A stretch of DNA of 64,000 nucleotides from Petrolisthes cinctipes (Eukaryota > Arthropoda > Malacostraca > Decapoda > Porcellanidae), in assembly GCA_033782935.1 (NCBI GenBank), contig JAWQEG010000488.1:1488001-1552000 (forward strand), read 5' to 3'. Made by a program: the position numbers and the translations under genes. This document shows, one piece after another, positions 51,501 to 64,000 of this stretch; within the stretch, counting starts at the first letter, position 1; every line of letters starts with the position of its first letter. The notes beneath the pieces are model-generated. The model had not been told where the DNA came from and did not search any database. It saw only the letters and a list, made by a program, of their open reading frames with translations.

Positions 51501-54300
51501 TTGGCACCTAAAAGATCGATTTTTTGCATGTTTTTAGCCTATATTTTGAAAATATTCTAGCACTGAGTAGGCATGTACAGATTGCTTCTGGGACCCCAAA
51601 ATATTGAATTTTCGGATGTTTTGAGCCTGAATTTGAGATATAAACGGGTACAGAAGATACATGCACATATTGACTTTGGGCATCTAAAATATCGATTTTC
51701 AGCATGTTTTGGGCCTGTATTTTGAAAATACTCTAACACTGAGTAGGCATGTACAGATTGCTTCTGGGACCCCAAAATATCGAATTTTCGCGTGTTTTGG
51801 GACTGAATTTGAGATATCGACTTTTTGGCACCTAAAAGATCGATTTTTAGCATGTTTTTAGCCTTTATTTTGAAAATATTCTAGCACTGTGTAGGCATGT
51901 ACAGATTGCTTCTGGGACCCCAAAATATTGAATTTTCGGGTGTTTTGAGCCTGAATTTGAGATATAAACGGGTACAGAAGATACATGCACATATTGACTT
52001 TGGGCATCTAAAATATCGATTTTCAGCATGTTTTGGGCCTGTATTTTGAAAATACTCTAACACTGAGTAGGCATGTACAGATCGCTTCTGGGACCCCTAA
52101 ATATCGAATTTTCGGGTGTTTTGGGACTGAATTTGAGATATCGACTTTTTGGCACCTAAAAGATCGATTTTTAGCATGTTTTTAGCCTATATTTTGAAAA
52201 TATTCTAGCACTGAGTAGGCATGTACAGATTGCTTCTGGGACCCCAAAATATTGAATTTTCGGGTGTTTTGAGCCTGAATTTGAGATATAAACGGGTACA
52301 GAAGATACATGCACATATTGACTTTGGGCACCAAAAATATCGATTTTCAGCATGTTTTGGGCCTGAATTTTGAAAATGCTCTAACACGGAGTAGGCATGT
52401 ACAGATCGCTTCTGGGACCCCAAAATATCGAATTTTCGGGTGTTTAGGGCCAGAATTTGAGATATAAACGGGTACAGAAGATGCATGCACATATCGACTT
52501 TTGGGCACCTAAAAGATCGATTTTCAGTATGTTTTTGGCCTGTATTTTGAAAATACTCTAACACGGAGTAGGCATGTACAGATACCTTCTGGGACCTCTA
52601 AATATCGAATTTTCGGGTGTTTTGGAACTGAATTTGAGATATCGATTTTTTGGCACCTAAAATGTCGATTTTTAGCATGTTTTTAGCCTATATTTTGAAA
52701 ATATTCTAGCACTGTGTAGGCATGTACAGATTGCTTCTGGGACCCCAAAATATTGAATTTTCGGGTGTTTTGAGCCTGAATTTGAGATATAAACGGGTAC
52801 AGAAGATACATGCACATATTGACTTTGGGCATCTAAAATATCGTTTTTCAGCATGTTTTGGGCCTGTATTTTGAAAATACTCTAACACTGAGTAGGCATG
52901 TACAGATTGCTTCTGGGACCCCAAAATATTGAATTTTCGGGTGTTTTGAGCCTGAATTTGAGATATAAACGGGTACTGAAGATGCATGCAGATATCGACT
53001 TTTGTGCACCTAAAAGATTGATTTTCAGTATGTTTTGAGCATGTATTTTGAAAATACTCTAACACGGAGTAGGCATGTACAGATCGCTTCTGGAACCCCT
53101 AAATATCGAATTTTCGGGTGTTTTGGGACTGAATTTGAGATATCGACTTTTTGGCACCTAAAAGATCGATTTTTAGCATATTTTTAGCCTATATTTTGAA
53201 AATATTCTAGCACTGAGTAGGCATGTACAGATTGCTTCTGGGACCCCAAAATATTGAATTTTCGGGTGTTTTGAGCCTGAATTTGAGATATAAACGGGTT
53301 CTGAAGATGCATACACATATCGACTTTTGTGCACCTGAAAGATCGATTTTCAGTATGTTTTGAGCATGTATTTTGAAAATACTCTAACACGGAGTAGGCA
53401 TGTACAGATACCTTCTGGGACCTCTAAATATCGAATTTTCGGGTGTTTTGGGACTGAATTTGAGATATCGATTTTTTGGAACCTTAAATGTCGATTTTTA
53501 GCATGTTTTTAGCCTATATTTTGAAAATATTCTAGCACTGTGTAGGCATGTACAGATTGCTTCTGGGACCCCAAAATATTGAATTTTCGGGTGTTTTGAG
53601 CCTGAATTTGAGATATAAACGGGTACTGAAGATGCATGCACATATCGACTTATGTGCACCTAAAAGATCGATTTTCAGTATGTTTTGAGCATGTATTTTG
53701 AAAATACTCTAACACGGAGTAGGCATGTACAGATCGCTTCTGGGACCCCTAAATATCGAATTTTCGGGTGTTTTGGGACTGAATTTGAGATATCGATTTT
53801 TTGACACCTAAAATGTCGATTTTTAGCATGTTTTTAGCCTATATTTTGAAAATATTCTAGCACTGAGTAGGCATGTACAGATTGCTTCTGGGACCCCAAA
53901 ATATTGAATTTTCGGGTGTTTTGAGCCTGAATTTGAGATATAAACGGGTACAGAAAATACATGCACATATTGACTTTGGGCATCTAAAATATCGATTTTC
54001 AGCATGTTTTGGGCCTGTAATTTGAAAATACTCTAACACTGAGTAGGCATGTACAGATTGCTTCTGGGACCCCAAAATATTGAATTTTCGGGTGTTTTGA
54101 GCCTGAATTTGAGATATAAACGGGTACTGAAGATGCATGCACATATCGACTTTTGTGCACCTAAAAGATCGATTTTCAGTATGTTTTGAGCATGTATTTT
54201 GAAAATACTCTAACACGGAGTAGGAATGTACAGATCGCTTCTGGGACCCCTAAATATCGAATTTTCGGGTGTTTTGGGACTGAATTTGAGATATCGACTT
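48578..54300 (-). repeat. 3627-bp segmental duplication
   Basis: Sequence at about 48.58-50.67 kb matches about 52.20-54.30 kb at offset 3627 bp. Shared private markers are: gaaaatgctctaac near 48.75 and 52.37 kb; gttttggaactgaat near 49.00 and 52.63 kb; gcatgcagatatcg near 49.36 and 52.99 kb; aaaagattgatttt near 49.39 and 53.01 kb; cttctggaacccc near 49.46 and 53.09 kb; gcatatttttagcc near 49.55 and 53.17 kb; cgggttctgaagatgc near 49.67 and 53.30 kb; ttggaaccttaaatg near 49.85 and 53.48 kb; and ctgtaatttgaaaat near 50.39 and 54.01 kb. Confidence 0.88.
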
Positions 54301-57300
54301 TTTGGCACCTAAAAGATCGATTTTTAGCATGTTTTTAGCCTATATTTTGAAAATATTCTAGCACTGAGTAGGCATGTACAGATTGCTTCTGGGACCCCAA
54401 AATATTGAATTTTCGGGTGTTTTAAGCCTGAATTTGAGATATAAACGGGTACAGAAGATACATGCACATATTGACTTTGGGCACCAAAAATATCGATTTT
54501 CAGCATGTTTTGGGCCTGAATTTTGAAAATACTCTAACACGGAGTAGGCATGTACAGATCGCTTCTGGGACCCCAAAATATCGAATTTTCGGGTGTTTAG
54601 GGCCAGAATTTGAGATATAAACGGGTACAGAAGATGCATGCACATATCGACTTTTGGGCACCTATAAGATCGATTTTCAGTATGTTTTTGGCCTGTATTT
54701 TGAAAATACTCTATCACGGAGTAGGCATGTACAGATACCTTCTGGGACCTCTAAATATCGAATTTTCGGGTGTTTTGTGACTGAATTTGAGATATCGATT
54801 TTTTGGCACCTAAAATGTCGATTTTTAGCATGTTTTTAGCCTATATTTTGAAAATATTCTAGCACTGTGTAGGCATGTACAGATTGCTTCTGGGACCCCA
54901 AAATATTGAATTTTCGGGTGTTTTGAGCCTGAATTTGAGATATAAACGGGTACAGAAAATACATGCACATATTGACTTTGGGCATCTAAAATATCGATTT
55001 TCAGCATGTTTTGGGCCTGTATTTTGAAAATACTCTAACACTGAGTAGGCATGTACAGATTGCTTCTGGGACCCCAAAATATTGAATTTTCGGGTGTTTT
55101 GAGCCTGAATTTGAGATATAAACGGGTACTGAAGATACATGCACATATCGACTTTTGTGCACCAAAAAGATCGATTTTCAGTATGTTTTGAGCATGTATT
55201 TTGAAAATACTCTAACACGGAGTAGGCATGTACAGATCGCTTCTGGGACCCCTTAATATCGAATTTTCGGGTGTTTTGGGACTGAATTTGAGATATCGAC
55301 TTTTTGGCACCTAAAAGATCGATTTTTAGCATGTTTTTAGCCTATATTTTGAAAATATTCTAGCACTGAGTAGGCATGTACAGATTGCTTCTGGGACCCC
55401 AAAATATTGAATTTTCGGATGTTTTGAGCCTGAATTTGAGATATAAACGGGTACAGAAGATACATGCACATATTGACTTTGGGCATCTAAAATATCGATT
55501 TTCAGCATGTTTTGGGCCTGTATTTTGAAAATACTCTAACACTGAGTAGGCATGTACAGATTGCTTCTGGGACCCCAGAATATCGAATTTTCGGGTGTTT
55601 TGGGACTGAATTTGAGATATCGACTTTTTGGCACCTAAAAGATCGATTTTTAGCATGTTTTTAGCCTATATTTTGAAAATATTCTAGCACTGAGTAGGCA
55701 TGTACAGATTGCTTCTGGGACCCCAATATATTGAATTTTCGGGTGTTTTGAGCCTGAATTTGAGATATAAACGGGTACAGAAGATGCATGCACATATCGA
55801 CTTTTGTGCACCTAAAAGATCGATTTTCAGTATGTTTTGAGCATGTATTTTGAAAATACTCTAACACAGAGTAGGCATGTACAGATCGCTTCTGGGACCC
55901 CTAAATATCGAATTTTCGGGTGTTTTGGGACTGAATTTGAGATATCGACTTTTTGGCACCTAAAAGATCGATTTTTAGCATGTTTTAAGCCTATATTTTG
56001 AAAATATTCTAGCACTTAGTAGGCATGTACAGATTGCTTCTGGGACCCCAAAATATTGAATTTTCGGGTGTTTTGAGCCTGAATTTGAGATATAAACGGG
56101 TACAGAAGATACATGCACATATTGACTTTGGGCACCAAAAATATCGATTTTCAGCATGTTTTGGGCCTGAATTTTGAAAATACTCTAACACGGAGTAGGC
56201 ATGTACAGATCGCTTCTGGGACCCCAAAATATCGAATTTTCGGGTGTTTAGGGCCAGAATTTGAGATATAAACGGGTACAGAAGATGCATGCGCATATCG
56301 ACTTTTGGGCACCTAAAAGATCGATTTTCAGTATGTTTTTGGCCTGTATTTTGAAAATACTCTAACACGGAGTAGGCATGTACAGATACCTTCTGGGACC
56401 TCTAAATATCGAATTTTCGGGTGTTTTGGGACTGAATTTGAGATATCGATTTTTTGACACCTAAAATGTCGATTTTTAGCATGTTTTTAGCCTATATTTT
56501 GAAAATATTCTAGCACTGTGTAGGCATGTACAGATTGCTTCTGGGACCCCAAAATATTGAATTTTCGGGTGTTTTGAGCCTGAATTTGAGATATAAACGG
56601 GTACAGAAAATACATGCACATATTGACTTTGGGCATCTAAAATATCGATTTTCAGCATGTTTTGGGCCTGTATTTTGAAAATACTCTAACACTGAGTAGG
56701 CATGTACAGATTGCTTCTAGGACCCCAAAATATTGAATTTTCGGGTGTTTTGAGCCTGAATTTGAGATATAAACGGGTACTGAAGATGCATGCACATATC
56801 GACTTTTGTGCACCTAAAAGATCGATTTTCAGTTTGTTTTGAGCATGTATTTTGAAAATACTCTAACACGGAGTAGGCATGTACAGATCGCTTCTGGGAC
56901 CCCTAAATATCGAATTTTCGGGTGTTTTGGGACTGAATTTGAGATATCGACTTTTTGGCACCTAAAAGATCGATTTTTTGCATGTTTTTAGCCTATATTT
57001 TGAAAATATTCTAGCACTGAGTAGGCATGTACAGATTGCTTCTGGGACCCCAAAATATTGAATTTTCGGATGTTTTCAGCCTGAATTTGAGATATAAACG
57101 GGTACAGAAGATACATGCACATATTGACTTTGGGCATCTAAAATATCGATTTTCAGCATGTTTTCGGCCTGTATTTTGAAAATACTCTAACACTGAGTAG
57201 GCATGTACAGATTGCTTCTGGGACCCCAAAATATCGAATTTTCGGGTGTTTTGGGACTGAATTTGAGATATCGACTTTTTGGCACCTAAAAGATCGATTT

Positions 57301-60300
57301 TTAGCATGTTTTTAGCCTTTATTTTGAAAATATTCTAGCACTGTGTAGGCATGTACAGATTGCTTCTGGGACCCCAAAATATTGAATTTTCGGGTGTTTT
57401 GAGCCTGAATTTGAGATATAAACGGGTACAGAAGATACATGCACATATTGACTTTGGGCATCTAAAATATCGATTTTCAGCATGTTTTGGGCCTGTATTT
57501 TGAAAATACTCTAACACTGAGTAGGCATGTACAGATCGCTTCTGGGACCCCTAAATATCGAATTTTCGGGTGTTTTGGGACTGAATTTGAGATATCGACT
57601 TTTTGGCACCTAAAAGATCGATTTTTAGCTTGTTTTTAGCCTATATTTTGAAAATATTCTAGCACTGAGTAGGCATGTACAGATTGCTTCTGGGACCCCA
57701 AAATATTGAATTTTCGGGTGTTTTGAGCCTGAATTTGAGATATAAACGGGTACAGAAGATACATGCACATATTGACTTTGGGCACCAAAAATATCGATTT
57801 TCAGCATGTTTTGGGCCTGAATTTTGAAAATGCTCTAACACGGAGTAGGCATGTACAGATCGCTTCTGGGACCCCAAAATATCGAATTTTCGGGTGTTTA
57901 GGGCCAGAATTTGAGATATAAACGGGTACAGAAGATGCATGCACATATCGACTTTTGGGCACCTAAAAGATCGATTTTCAGTATGTTTTTGGCCTGTATT
58001 TTGAAAATACTCTAACACGGAGTAGGCATGTACAGATACCTTCTGGGACCTCTAAATATCGAATTTTCGGGTGTTTTGGAACTGAATTTGAGATATCGAT
58101 TTTTTGGCACCTAAAATGTCGATTTTTAGCATGTTTTTAGCCTATATTTTGAAAATATTCTAGCACTGTGTAGGCATGTACAGATTGCTTCTGGGACCCC
58201 AAAATATTGAATTTTCGGGTGTTTTGAGCCTGAATTTGAGATATAAACGGGTACAGAAGATACATGCACATATTGACTTTGGGCATCTAAAATATCGATT
58301 TTCAGCATGTTTTGGGCCTGTATTTTGAAAATACTCTAACACTGAGTAGGCATGTACAGATTGCTTCTGGGACCCCAAAATATTGAATTTTCGGGTTTTT
58401 TGAGCCTGAATTTGAGATATAAACGGGTACTGAAGATGCATGCACATATCGACTTTTGTGCACCTAAAAGATTGATTTTCAGTATGTTTTGAGCATGTAT
58501 TTTGAAAATACTCTAACACGGAGTAGGCATGTACAGATCGCTTCTGGAACCCCTAAATATCGAATTTTCGGGTGTTTTGGGACTGAATTTGAGATATCGA
58601 CTTTTTGGCACCTAAAAGATCGATTTTTAGCATATTTTTAGCCTATATTTTGAAAATATTCTAGCACTGAGTAGGCATGTACAGATTGCTTCTGGGACCC
58701 CAAAATATTGAATTTTCGGGTGTTTTGAGCCTGAATTTGAGATATAAACGGGTTCTGAAGATGCATACACATATCGACTTTTGTGCACCTGAAAGATCGA
58801 TTTTCAGTATGTTTTGAGCATGTATTTTGAAAATACTCTAACACGGAGTAGGCATGTACAGATACCTTCTGGGACCTCTAAATATCGAATTTTCGGGTGT
58901 TTTGGGACTGAATTTGAGATATCGATTTTTTGGCACCTAAAATGTCGATTTTTAGCATGTTTTTAGCCTATATTTTGAAAATATTCTAGCACTGTGTAGG
59001 CATGTACAGATTGCTTCTGGGACCCCAAAATATTGAATTTTCGGGTGTTTTGAGCCTGAATTTGAGATATAAACGGGTACTGAAGATGCATGCACATATC
59101 GACTTATGTGCACCTAAAAGATCGATTTTCAGTATGTTTTGAGCATGTATTTTGAAAATACTCTAACACGGAGTAGGCATGTACAGATCGCTTCTGGGAC
59201 CCCTAAATATCGAATTTTCGGGTGTTTTGGGACTGAATTTGAGATATCGATTTTTTGACACCTAAAATGTCGATTTTTAGCATGTTTTTAGCCTATATTT
59301 TGAAAATATTCTAGCACTGAGTAGGCATGTACAGATTGCTTCTGGGACCCCAAAATATTGAATTTTCGGGTGTTTTGAGCCTGAATTTGAGATATAAACG
59401 GGTACAGAAAATACATGCACATATTGACTTTGGGCATCTAAAATATCGATTTTCAGCATGTTTTGGGCCTGTAATTTGAAAATACTCTAACACTGAGTAG
59501 GCATGTACAGATTGCTTCTGGGACCCCAAAATATTGAATTTTCGGGTGTTTTGAGCCTGAATTTGAGATATAAACGGGTATTGAAGATGCATGCACATAT
59601 CGACTTTTGTGCACCTAAAAGATCGATTTTCAGTATGTTTTGAGCATGTATTTTGAAAATACTCTAACACGGAGTAGGAATGTACAGATCGCTTCTGGGA
59701 CCCCTAAATATCGAATTTTCGGGTGTTTTGGGACTGAATTTGAGATATCGACTTTTTGGCACCTAAAAGATCGATTTTTAGCATGTTTTTAGCCTATATT
59801 TTGAAAATATTCTAGCACTGAGTAGGCATGTACAGATTGCTTCTGGGACCCCAAAATATTGAATTTTCGGGTGTTTTGAGCCTGAATTTGAGATATAAAC
59901 GGGTACAGAAGATACATGCACATATTGACTTTGGGCACCAAAAATATCGATTTTCAGCATGTTTTGGGCCTGAATTTTGAAAATACTCTAACACGGAGTA
60001 GGCATGTACAGATCGCTTCTGGGACCCCAAAATATCGAATTTTCGGGTGTTTAGGGCCAGAATTTGAGATATAAACGGGTACAGAAGATGCATGCACATA
60101 TCGACTTTTGGGCACCTATAAGATCGATTTTCAGTATGTTTTTGGCCTGTATTTTGAAAATACTCTATCACGGAGTAGGCATGTACAGATACCTTCTGGG
60201 ACCTCTAAATATCGAATTTTCGGGTGTTTTGGGACTGAATTTCAGATATCGATTTTTTGGCACCTAAAATGTCGATTTTTAGCATGTTTTTAGCCTATAT

Positions 60301-60990
60301 TTTGAAAATATTCTAGCACTGTGTAGGCATGTACAGATTGCTTCTGGGACCCCAAAATATCGAATTTTCGGGTGTTTTGAGCCTGAATTTGAGATATAAA
60401 CGGGTACAGAAAATACATGCACATATTGACTTTGGGCATCTAAAATATCGATTTTCAGCATGTTTTGGGCCTGTATTTTGAAAATACTCTAACACTGAGT
60501 AGGCATGTACAGATTGCTTCTGGGACCCCAAAATATTGAATTTTCGGGTGTTTTGAGCCTGAATTTGAGATATAAACGGGTACTGAAGATACATGCACAT
60601 ATCGACTTTTGTGCACCTAAAAGATCGATTTTCAGTATGTTTTGAGCATGTATTTTGAAAATACTCTAACACGGAGTAGGCATGTACAGATCGCTTCTAG
60701 GACCCCTTAATATCGAATTTTCGGGTGTTTTGGGACTGAATTTGAGATATCGACTTTTTGGCACCTAAAAGATCGATTTTTAGCATGTTTTTAGCCTATA
60801 TTTTGAAAATATTCTAGCACTGAGTAGGCATGTACAGATTGCTTCTGGGACCCCAAAATATTGAATTTTCGGATGTTTTGAGCCTGAATTTGAGATATAA
60901 ACGGGTACAGAAGATACATGCACATATTGACTTTGGGCATCTAAAATATCGATTTTCAGCATGTTTTGGGCCTGTATTTTGAAAATACTC
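50780..60990 (-). repeat. 5454-bp-offset segmental duplication
   Basis: About 50.78-55.53 kb is repeated at about 56.23-60.99 kb with an offset of 5454 bp. Markers are: gcatgcgcatatcg near 50.83 and 56.29 kb; cttctaggaccccaaaat near 51.26 and 56.72 kb; cagtttgttttgagc near 51.38 and 56.83 kb; gattttttgcatg near 51.53 and 56.98 kb; gcctttattttg near 51.86 and 57.32 kb; and the whole gaaaatgctc/ggaactg/ggaacccc set (52.37-53.17 kb against 57.83-58.63 kb). Part of the same material (about 48.23-49.0 kb) also returns at about 55.66-56.4 kb with offset 7431 bp, shown by ccccaatatattg near 48.29 and 55.72 kb and catgttttaagcc near 48.55 and 55.98 kb. Confidence 0.85.
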
Positions 60991-61265
60991 TAACACTGAG
61001 TAGGCATTTACAGGTTGCTTCTGGGACCCCAAAATATTGAATTTTCGGGTGTTTTGAGCCTGAATTTGAGATATAAACGGGTACTGAAGATGCATGCACA
61101 TATCGACTTTTGTGCACCTAAAAGATCGATTTTCAGTATGTTTTGAGCATGTATTTTGAAAATACTCTAACACGGAGTAGGCATGTACAGATCGCTTCTG
61201 GGACCCCTAAATATCGAATTTTCGGGTGTTTTGGGACTGAATTTGAGATATCGACTTTTTGGCAC

Positions 61266-63760
61266 CTAAAAGATCGATTTTTTGCATGTTTTTAGCCTAT
61301 ATTTTGAAAATATTCTAGCACTGAGTAGGCATGTACAGATTGCTTCTGGGACCCCAAAATATTGAATTTTCGGATGTTTTGAGCCTGAATTTGAGATATA
61401 AACGGGTACAGAAGATACATGCACATATTGACTTTGGGCATCTAAAATATCGATTTTCAGCATGTTTTCGGCCTGTATTTTGAAAATACTCTAACACTGA
61501 GTAGGCATGTACAGATTGCTTCTGGGACCCCAAAATATCGAATTTTCGGGTGTTTTGGGACTGAATTTGAGATATCGACTTTTTGGCACCTAAAAGATCG
61601 ATTTTTAGCATGTTTTTAGCCTTTATTTTGAAAATATTCTAGCACTGTGTAGGCATGTACAGATTGCTTCTGGGACCCCAAAATATTGAATTTTCGGGTG
61701 TTTTGAGCCTGAATTTGAGATATAAACGGGTACAGAAGATACATGCACATATTGACTTTGGGCATCTAAAATATCGATTTTCAGCATGTTTTGGGCCTGT
61801 ATTTTGAAAATACTCTAACACTGAGTAGGCATGTACAGATCGCTTCTGGGACCCCTAAATATCGAATTTTCGGGTGTTTTGGGACTGAATTTGAGATATA
61901 AACGGGTACAGAAGATGCATGCACATATCGACTTTTGGGCACCTAAAAGATCGATTTTCAGTATGTTTTTGGCCTGTATTTTGAAAATACTCTAACACGG
62001 AGTAGGCATGTACAGATACCTTCTGGGACCTCTAAATATCGAATTTTCGGGTGTTTTGGAACTGAATTTGAGATATCGATTTTTTGGCACCTAAAATGTC
62101 GATTTTTAGCATGTTTTTAGCCTATATTTTGAAAATATTCTAGCACTGTGTAGGCATGTACAGATTGCTTCTGGGACCCCAAAATATTGAATTTTCGGGT
62201 GTTTTGAGCCTGAATTTGAGATATAAACGGGTACAGAAGATACATGCACATATTGACTTTGGGCATTTAAAATATCGATTTTCAGAATTTTTTTGGCCTG
62301 TATTTTGAAAATACTCTAACACTGAGTAGGCATGTACAGATTGCTTCTGGGACCCCAAAATATTGAATTTTCGGGTGTTTTGAGCCTGAATTTGAGATAT
62401 AAACGGGTACTGAAGATGCATGCAGATATCGACTTTTGTGCACCTAAAAGATTGATTTTCAGTATGTTTTGAGCATGTATTTTGAAAATACTCTAACACG
62501 GAGTAGGCATGTACAGATCGCTTCTGGAACCCCTAAATATCGAATTTTCGGGTGTTTTGGGACTGAATTTGAGATATCGACTTTTTGGCACCTAAAAGAT
62601 CGATTTTTAGCATATTTTTAGCCTATATTTTGAAAATATTCTAGCACTGAGTAGGCATGTACAGATTGCTTCTGGGACCCCAAAATATTGAATTTTCGGG
62701 TGTTTTGAGCCTGAATTTGAGATATAAACGGGTTCTGAAGATGCATACACATATCGACATTTGTGCACCTGAAAGATCGATTTTCAGTATGTTTTGAGCA
62801 TGTATTTTGAAAATACTCTAACACGGAGTAGGCATGTACAGATACCTTCTGGGACCTCTAAATATCGAATTTTCGGGTATTTTGGGACTGAATTTGAGAT
62901 ATCGATTTTTTGGCACCTAAAATGTCGATTTTTAGCATGTTTTTAGCCTATATTTTGAAAATATTCTAGCACTGTGTAGGCATGTACAGATTGCTTCTGG
63001 GACCCCAAAATATTGAATTTTCGGGTGTTTTGAGCCTGAATTTGAGATATAAACGGGTACTGAAGATGCATGCACATATCGACTTATCTGCACCTAAAAG
63101 ATCGATTTTCAGTATGTTTTGAGCATGTATTTTGAAAATACTCTAACACGGAGTAGGCATGTACAGATCGCTTCTGGGACCCCTAAATATCGAATTTTCG
63201 GGTGTTTTGGGACTGAATTTGAGATATCGATTTTTTGACACCTAAAATGTCGATTTTTAGCATGTTTTTAGCCTATATTTTGAAAATATTCTAGCACTGT
63301 GTAGGCATGTACAGATTGCTTCTGGGACCCCAAAATATTGAATTTTCGGGTGTTTTGAGCCTGAATTTGAGACATAAACGGGTACAGAAAATACATGCAC
63401 ATATTGACTTTGGGCATCTAAAATATCGATTTTCAGCATGTTTTGGGCCTGTAATTTGAAAATACTCTAACACTGAGTAGGCATGTACAGATTGCTTCTG
63501 GGACCCCAAAATATTGAATTTTCGGGTGTTTTGAGCCTGAATTTGAGATATAAACGGGTACTGAAGATGCATGCACATATCGACTTTTGTGCAACTAAAA
63601 GATCGATTTTCAGTATGTTTTGAGCATGTATTTTGAAAATACTCTAACACGGAGTAGGCATGTACAGATCGCTTCTGGGACCCCTAAATATCGAATTTTC
63701 GGGTGTTTTGGGACTGAATTTGAGATATCGACTTTTTGGCACCTAAATGATCGATTTTTA
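61266..63760 (-). repeat. Further partial copy of the 57-59.7 kb segment
   Basis: About 61.26-61.82 kb matches about 56.96-57.52 kb at offset 4304 bp (gattttttgcatg, gttttcggcctg, gcctttattttg). About 62.02-63.76 kb matches about 58.04-59.78 kb at offset 3980 bp (gttttggaactg, aaaagattgatttt, ggaacccc, gcatatttttagcc, cgggttctgaag, cgacttat, ctgtaatttg). The change of offset by 324 bp is explained by the hybrid unit at 61839-62015. Confidence 0.85.
61839..62015 (-). repeat. C/A hybrid monomer marking a 324-bp deletion
   Basis: On the + strand this unit begins as C (cccctaaatatcg, ttttgggactgaatttgag) and then reads as the proximal part of alpha A (aaacgggtacagaagatgcatgc, cttttgggcacc). The switch lies in the shared gaatttgagatat, 61887-61899. 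The result is 177 bp because the C part ends before the point of the 29-bp deletion. Compared with the sister segment 3980-4304 bp upstream, exactly one C-B pair (148 + 176 = 324 bp) is missing, as expected for deletion between a C and an A in register. Confidence 0.87.
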
Positions 63761-64000
63761 GCATGTTTTTAGCCTATATTTTGAAAATATTCTAGCACTG
63801 AGTAGGCATGTACAGATTGCTTCTGGGACCCCTAAATATTGAATTTTCGGATGTTTTGAGCCTGAATTTGAGATATAAACGGGTACAGAAGATACATGCA
63901 CATATTGACTTTGGGCATCGAAAATATCGATTTTCAGCATGTTTTGGGCCTGTATTTTGAAAATACTCTAACAGTGAGTAGGCATGTACAGATTGCTTCT

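Larger units (their letters stand above)
11791..64000 (-). repeat. Satellite array, reverse block (A/B/C monomers)
   Basis: The same satellite family runs in the opposite orientation to the end of the window. Unit ends are marked by catgtacag, for example at 11900-11908, 12076-12084, 12253-12261 and 12401-12409, giving B 176, A 177 and C 148 bp. The 501-bp trimer spacing recurs throughout, with B-C dimers mixed in (for example 12911-13234). Sub-regions by duplication family are: 11791 to about 17.7 kb mixed; about 17.7-31 kb offsets of 2505 and 4332 bp; about 31.0-38.3 kb a 3655-bp tandem pair; about 38.3-42.5 kb mixed with one diverged unit; about 42.5-48.4 kb a pair offset by about 2962 bp; about 48.4-64 kb offsets of 3627, 5454 and 3980-4304 bp. 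No unique sequence, transposon or gene is visible. The array continues past base 64000. Confidence 0.97.

Noticed and set aside
1..64000. CRISPR array
   Set aside because: The repeats directly abut with no unique spacers, and unit lengths of 148-177 bp with internal similarity do not fit short repeats separated by spacers.
1..64000. Human or primate alpha satellite
   Set aside because: The unit size is close to 171 bp, but the sequence and the 177/176/148 pattern do not match the alpha-satellite sequence I know, and no true CENP-B box is present.
1..64000. tRNA, rRNA or other RNA genes, promoters and terminators
   Set aside because: No cloverleaf, rRNA-like or other structured RNA sequence was found outside the satellite units. 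The short stem in each unit has no T-run or gene context to suggest a terminator.
1..64000. Bacterial or phage origin of the window
   Set aside because: There is no coding capacity, operon structure or unique sequence in 64 kb, while the nested HOR architecture is characteristic of eukaryotic satellite arrays.

Overview
The whole 64 kb window is satellite DNA. It is one uninterrupted tandem array of related monomers of about 148, 176 and 177 bp, AT-rich (about 37% G+C in the first 120 bases, counted by hand). I see no credible protein-coding gene, RNA gene, transposon or unique-sequence island. Satellite monomers of this size in multi-level higher-order repeats (HORs) are typical of eukaryotic centromeric or pericentromeric heterochromatin. 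I do not recognise the family and cannot name the organism. A centromeric role is inference only.

There are three monomer types. In the orientation that reads ctgtacatgcc at the unit start, they are A (177 bp), B (176 bp) and C (148 bp; an A-like unit lacking an internal 29 bp). The normal order A-B-C gives a 501-bp trimer. Two trimer variants, here called alpha and beta, alternate to give a 1002-bp hexamer HOR, seen cleanly at 5461-7464. B-C (324 bp) and A-C (325 bp) dimers are mixed in. Below the monomer level, the 176-bp unit is itself an old head-to-tail dimer of about 88 bp. Two 88-bp half-monomers (10816-10903 and 11376-11463) match this.

Layout: 1-11790 is the array on the + strand, with trimers and many dimers. 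An abrupt head-to-head inversion lies at 11790/11791. From 11791 to 64000 the array runs on the - strand. Inside it are multi-kb duplications built on the trimer ladder: offsets 2505 and 4332 bp (about 17.7-31 kb), 3655 bp (about 31.0-38.3 kb), about 2962 bp (about 42.5-48.4 kb), and 3627, 5454, 7431 and 4304/3980 bp (about 48.2-64 kb). These share private point changes and small indels, which shows recent, stepwise amplification by segments of several kb.

The many 60-178-codon open frames are by-products of the repeat (501 is divisible by 3, and many start at GTG or TTG) and are not annotated as genes. The most notable points are the nested 88 -> 176 -> 501 -> 1002 -> multi-kb hierarchy, the inversion with degenerate units beside it, and the identifiable recombination junctions.
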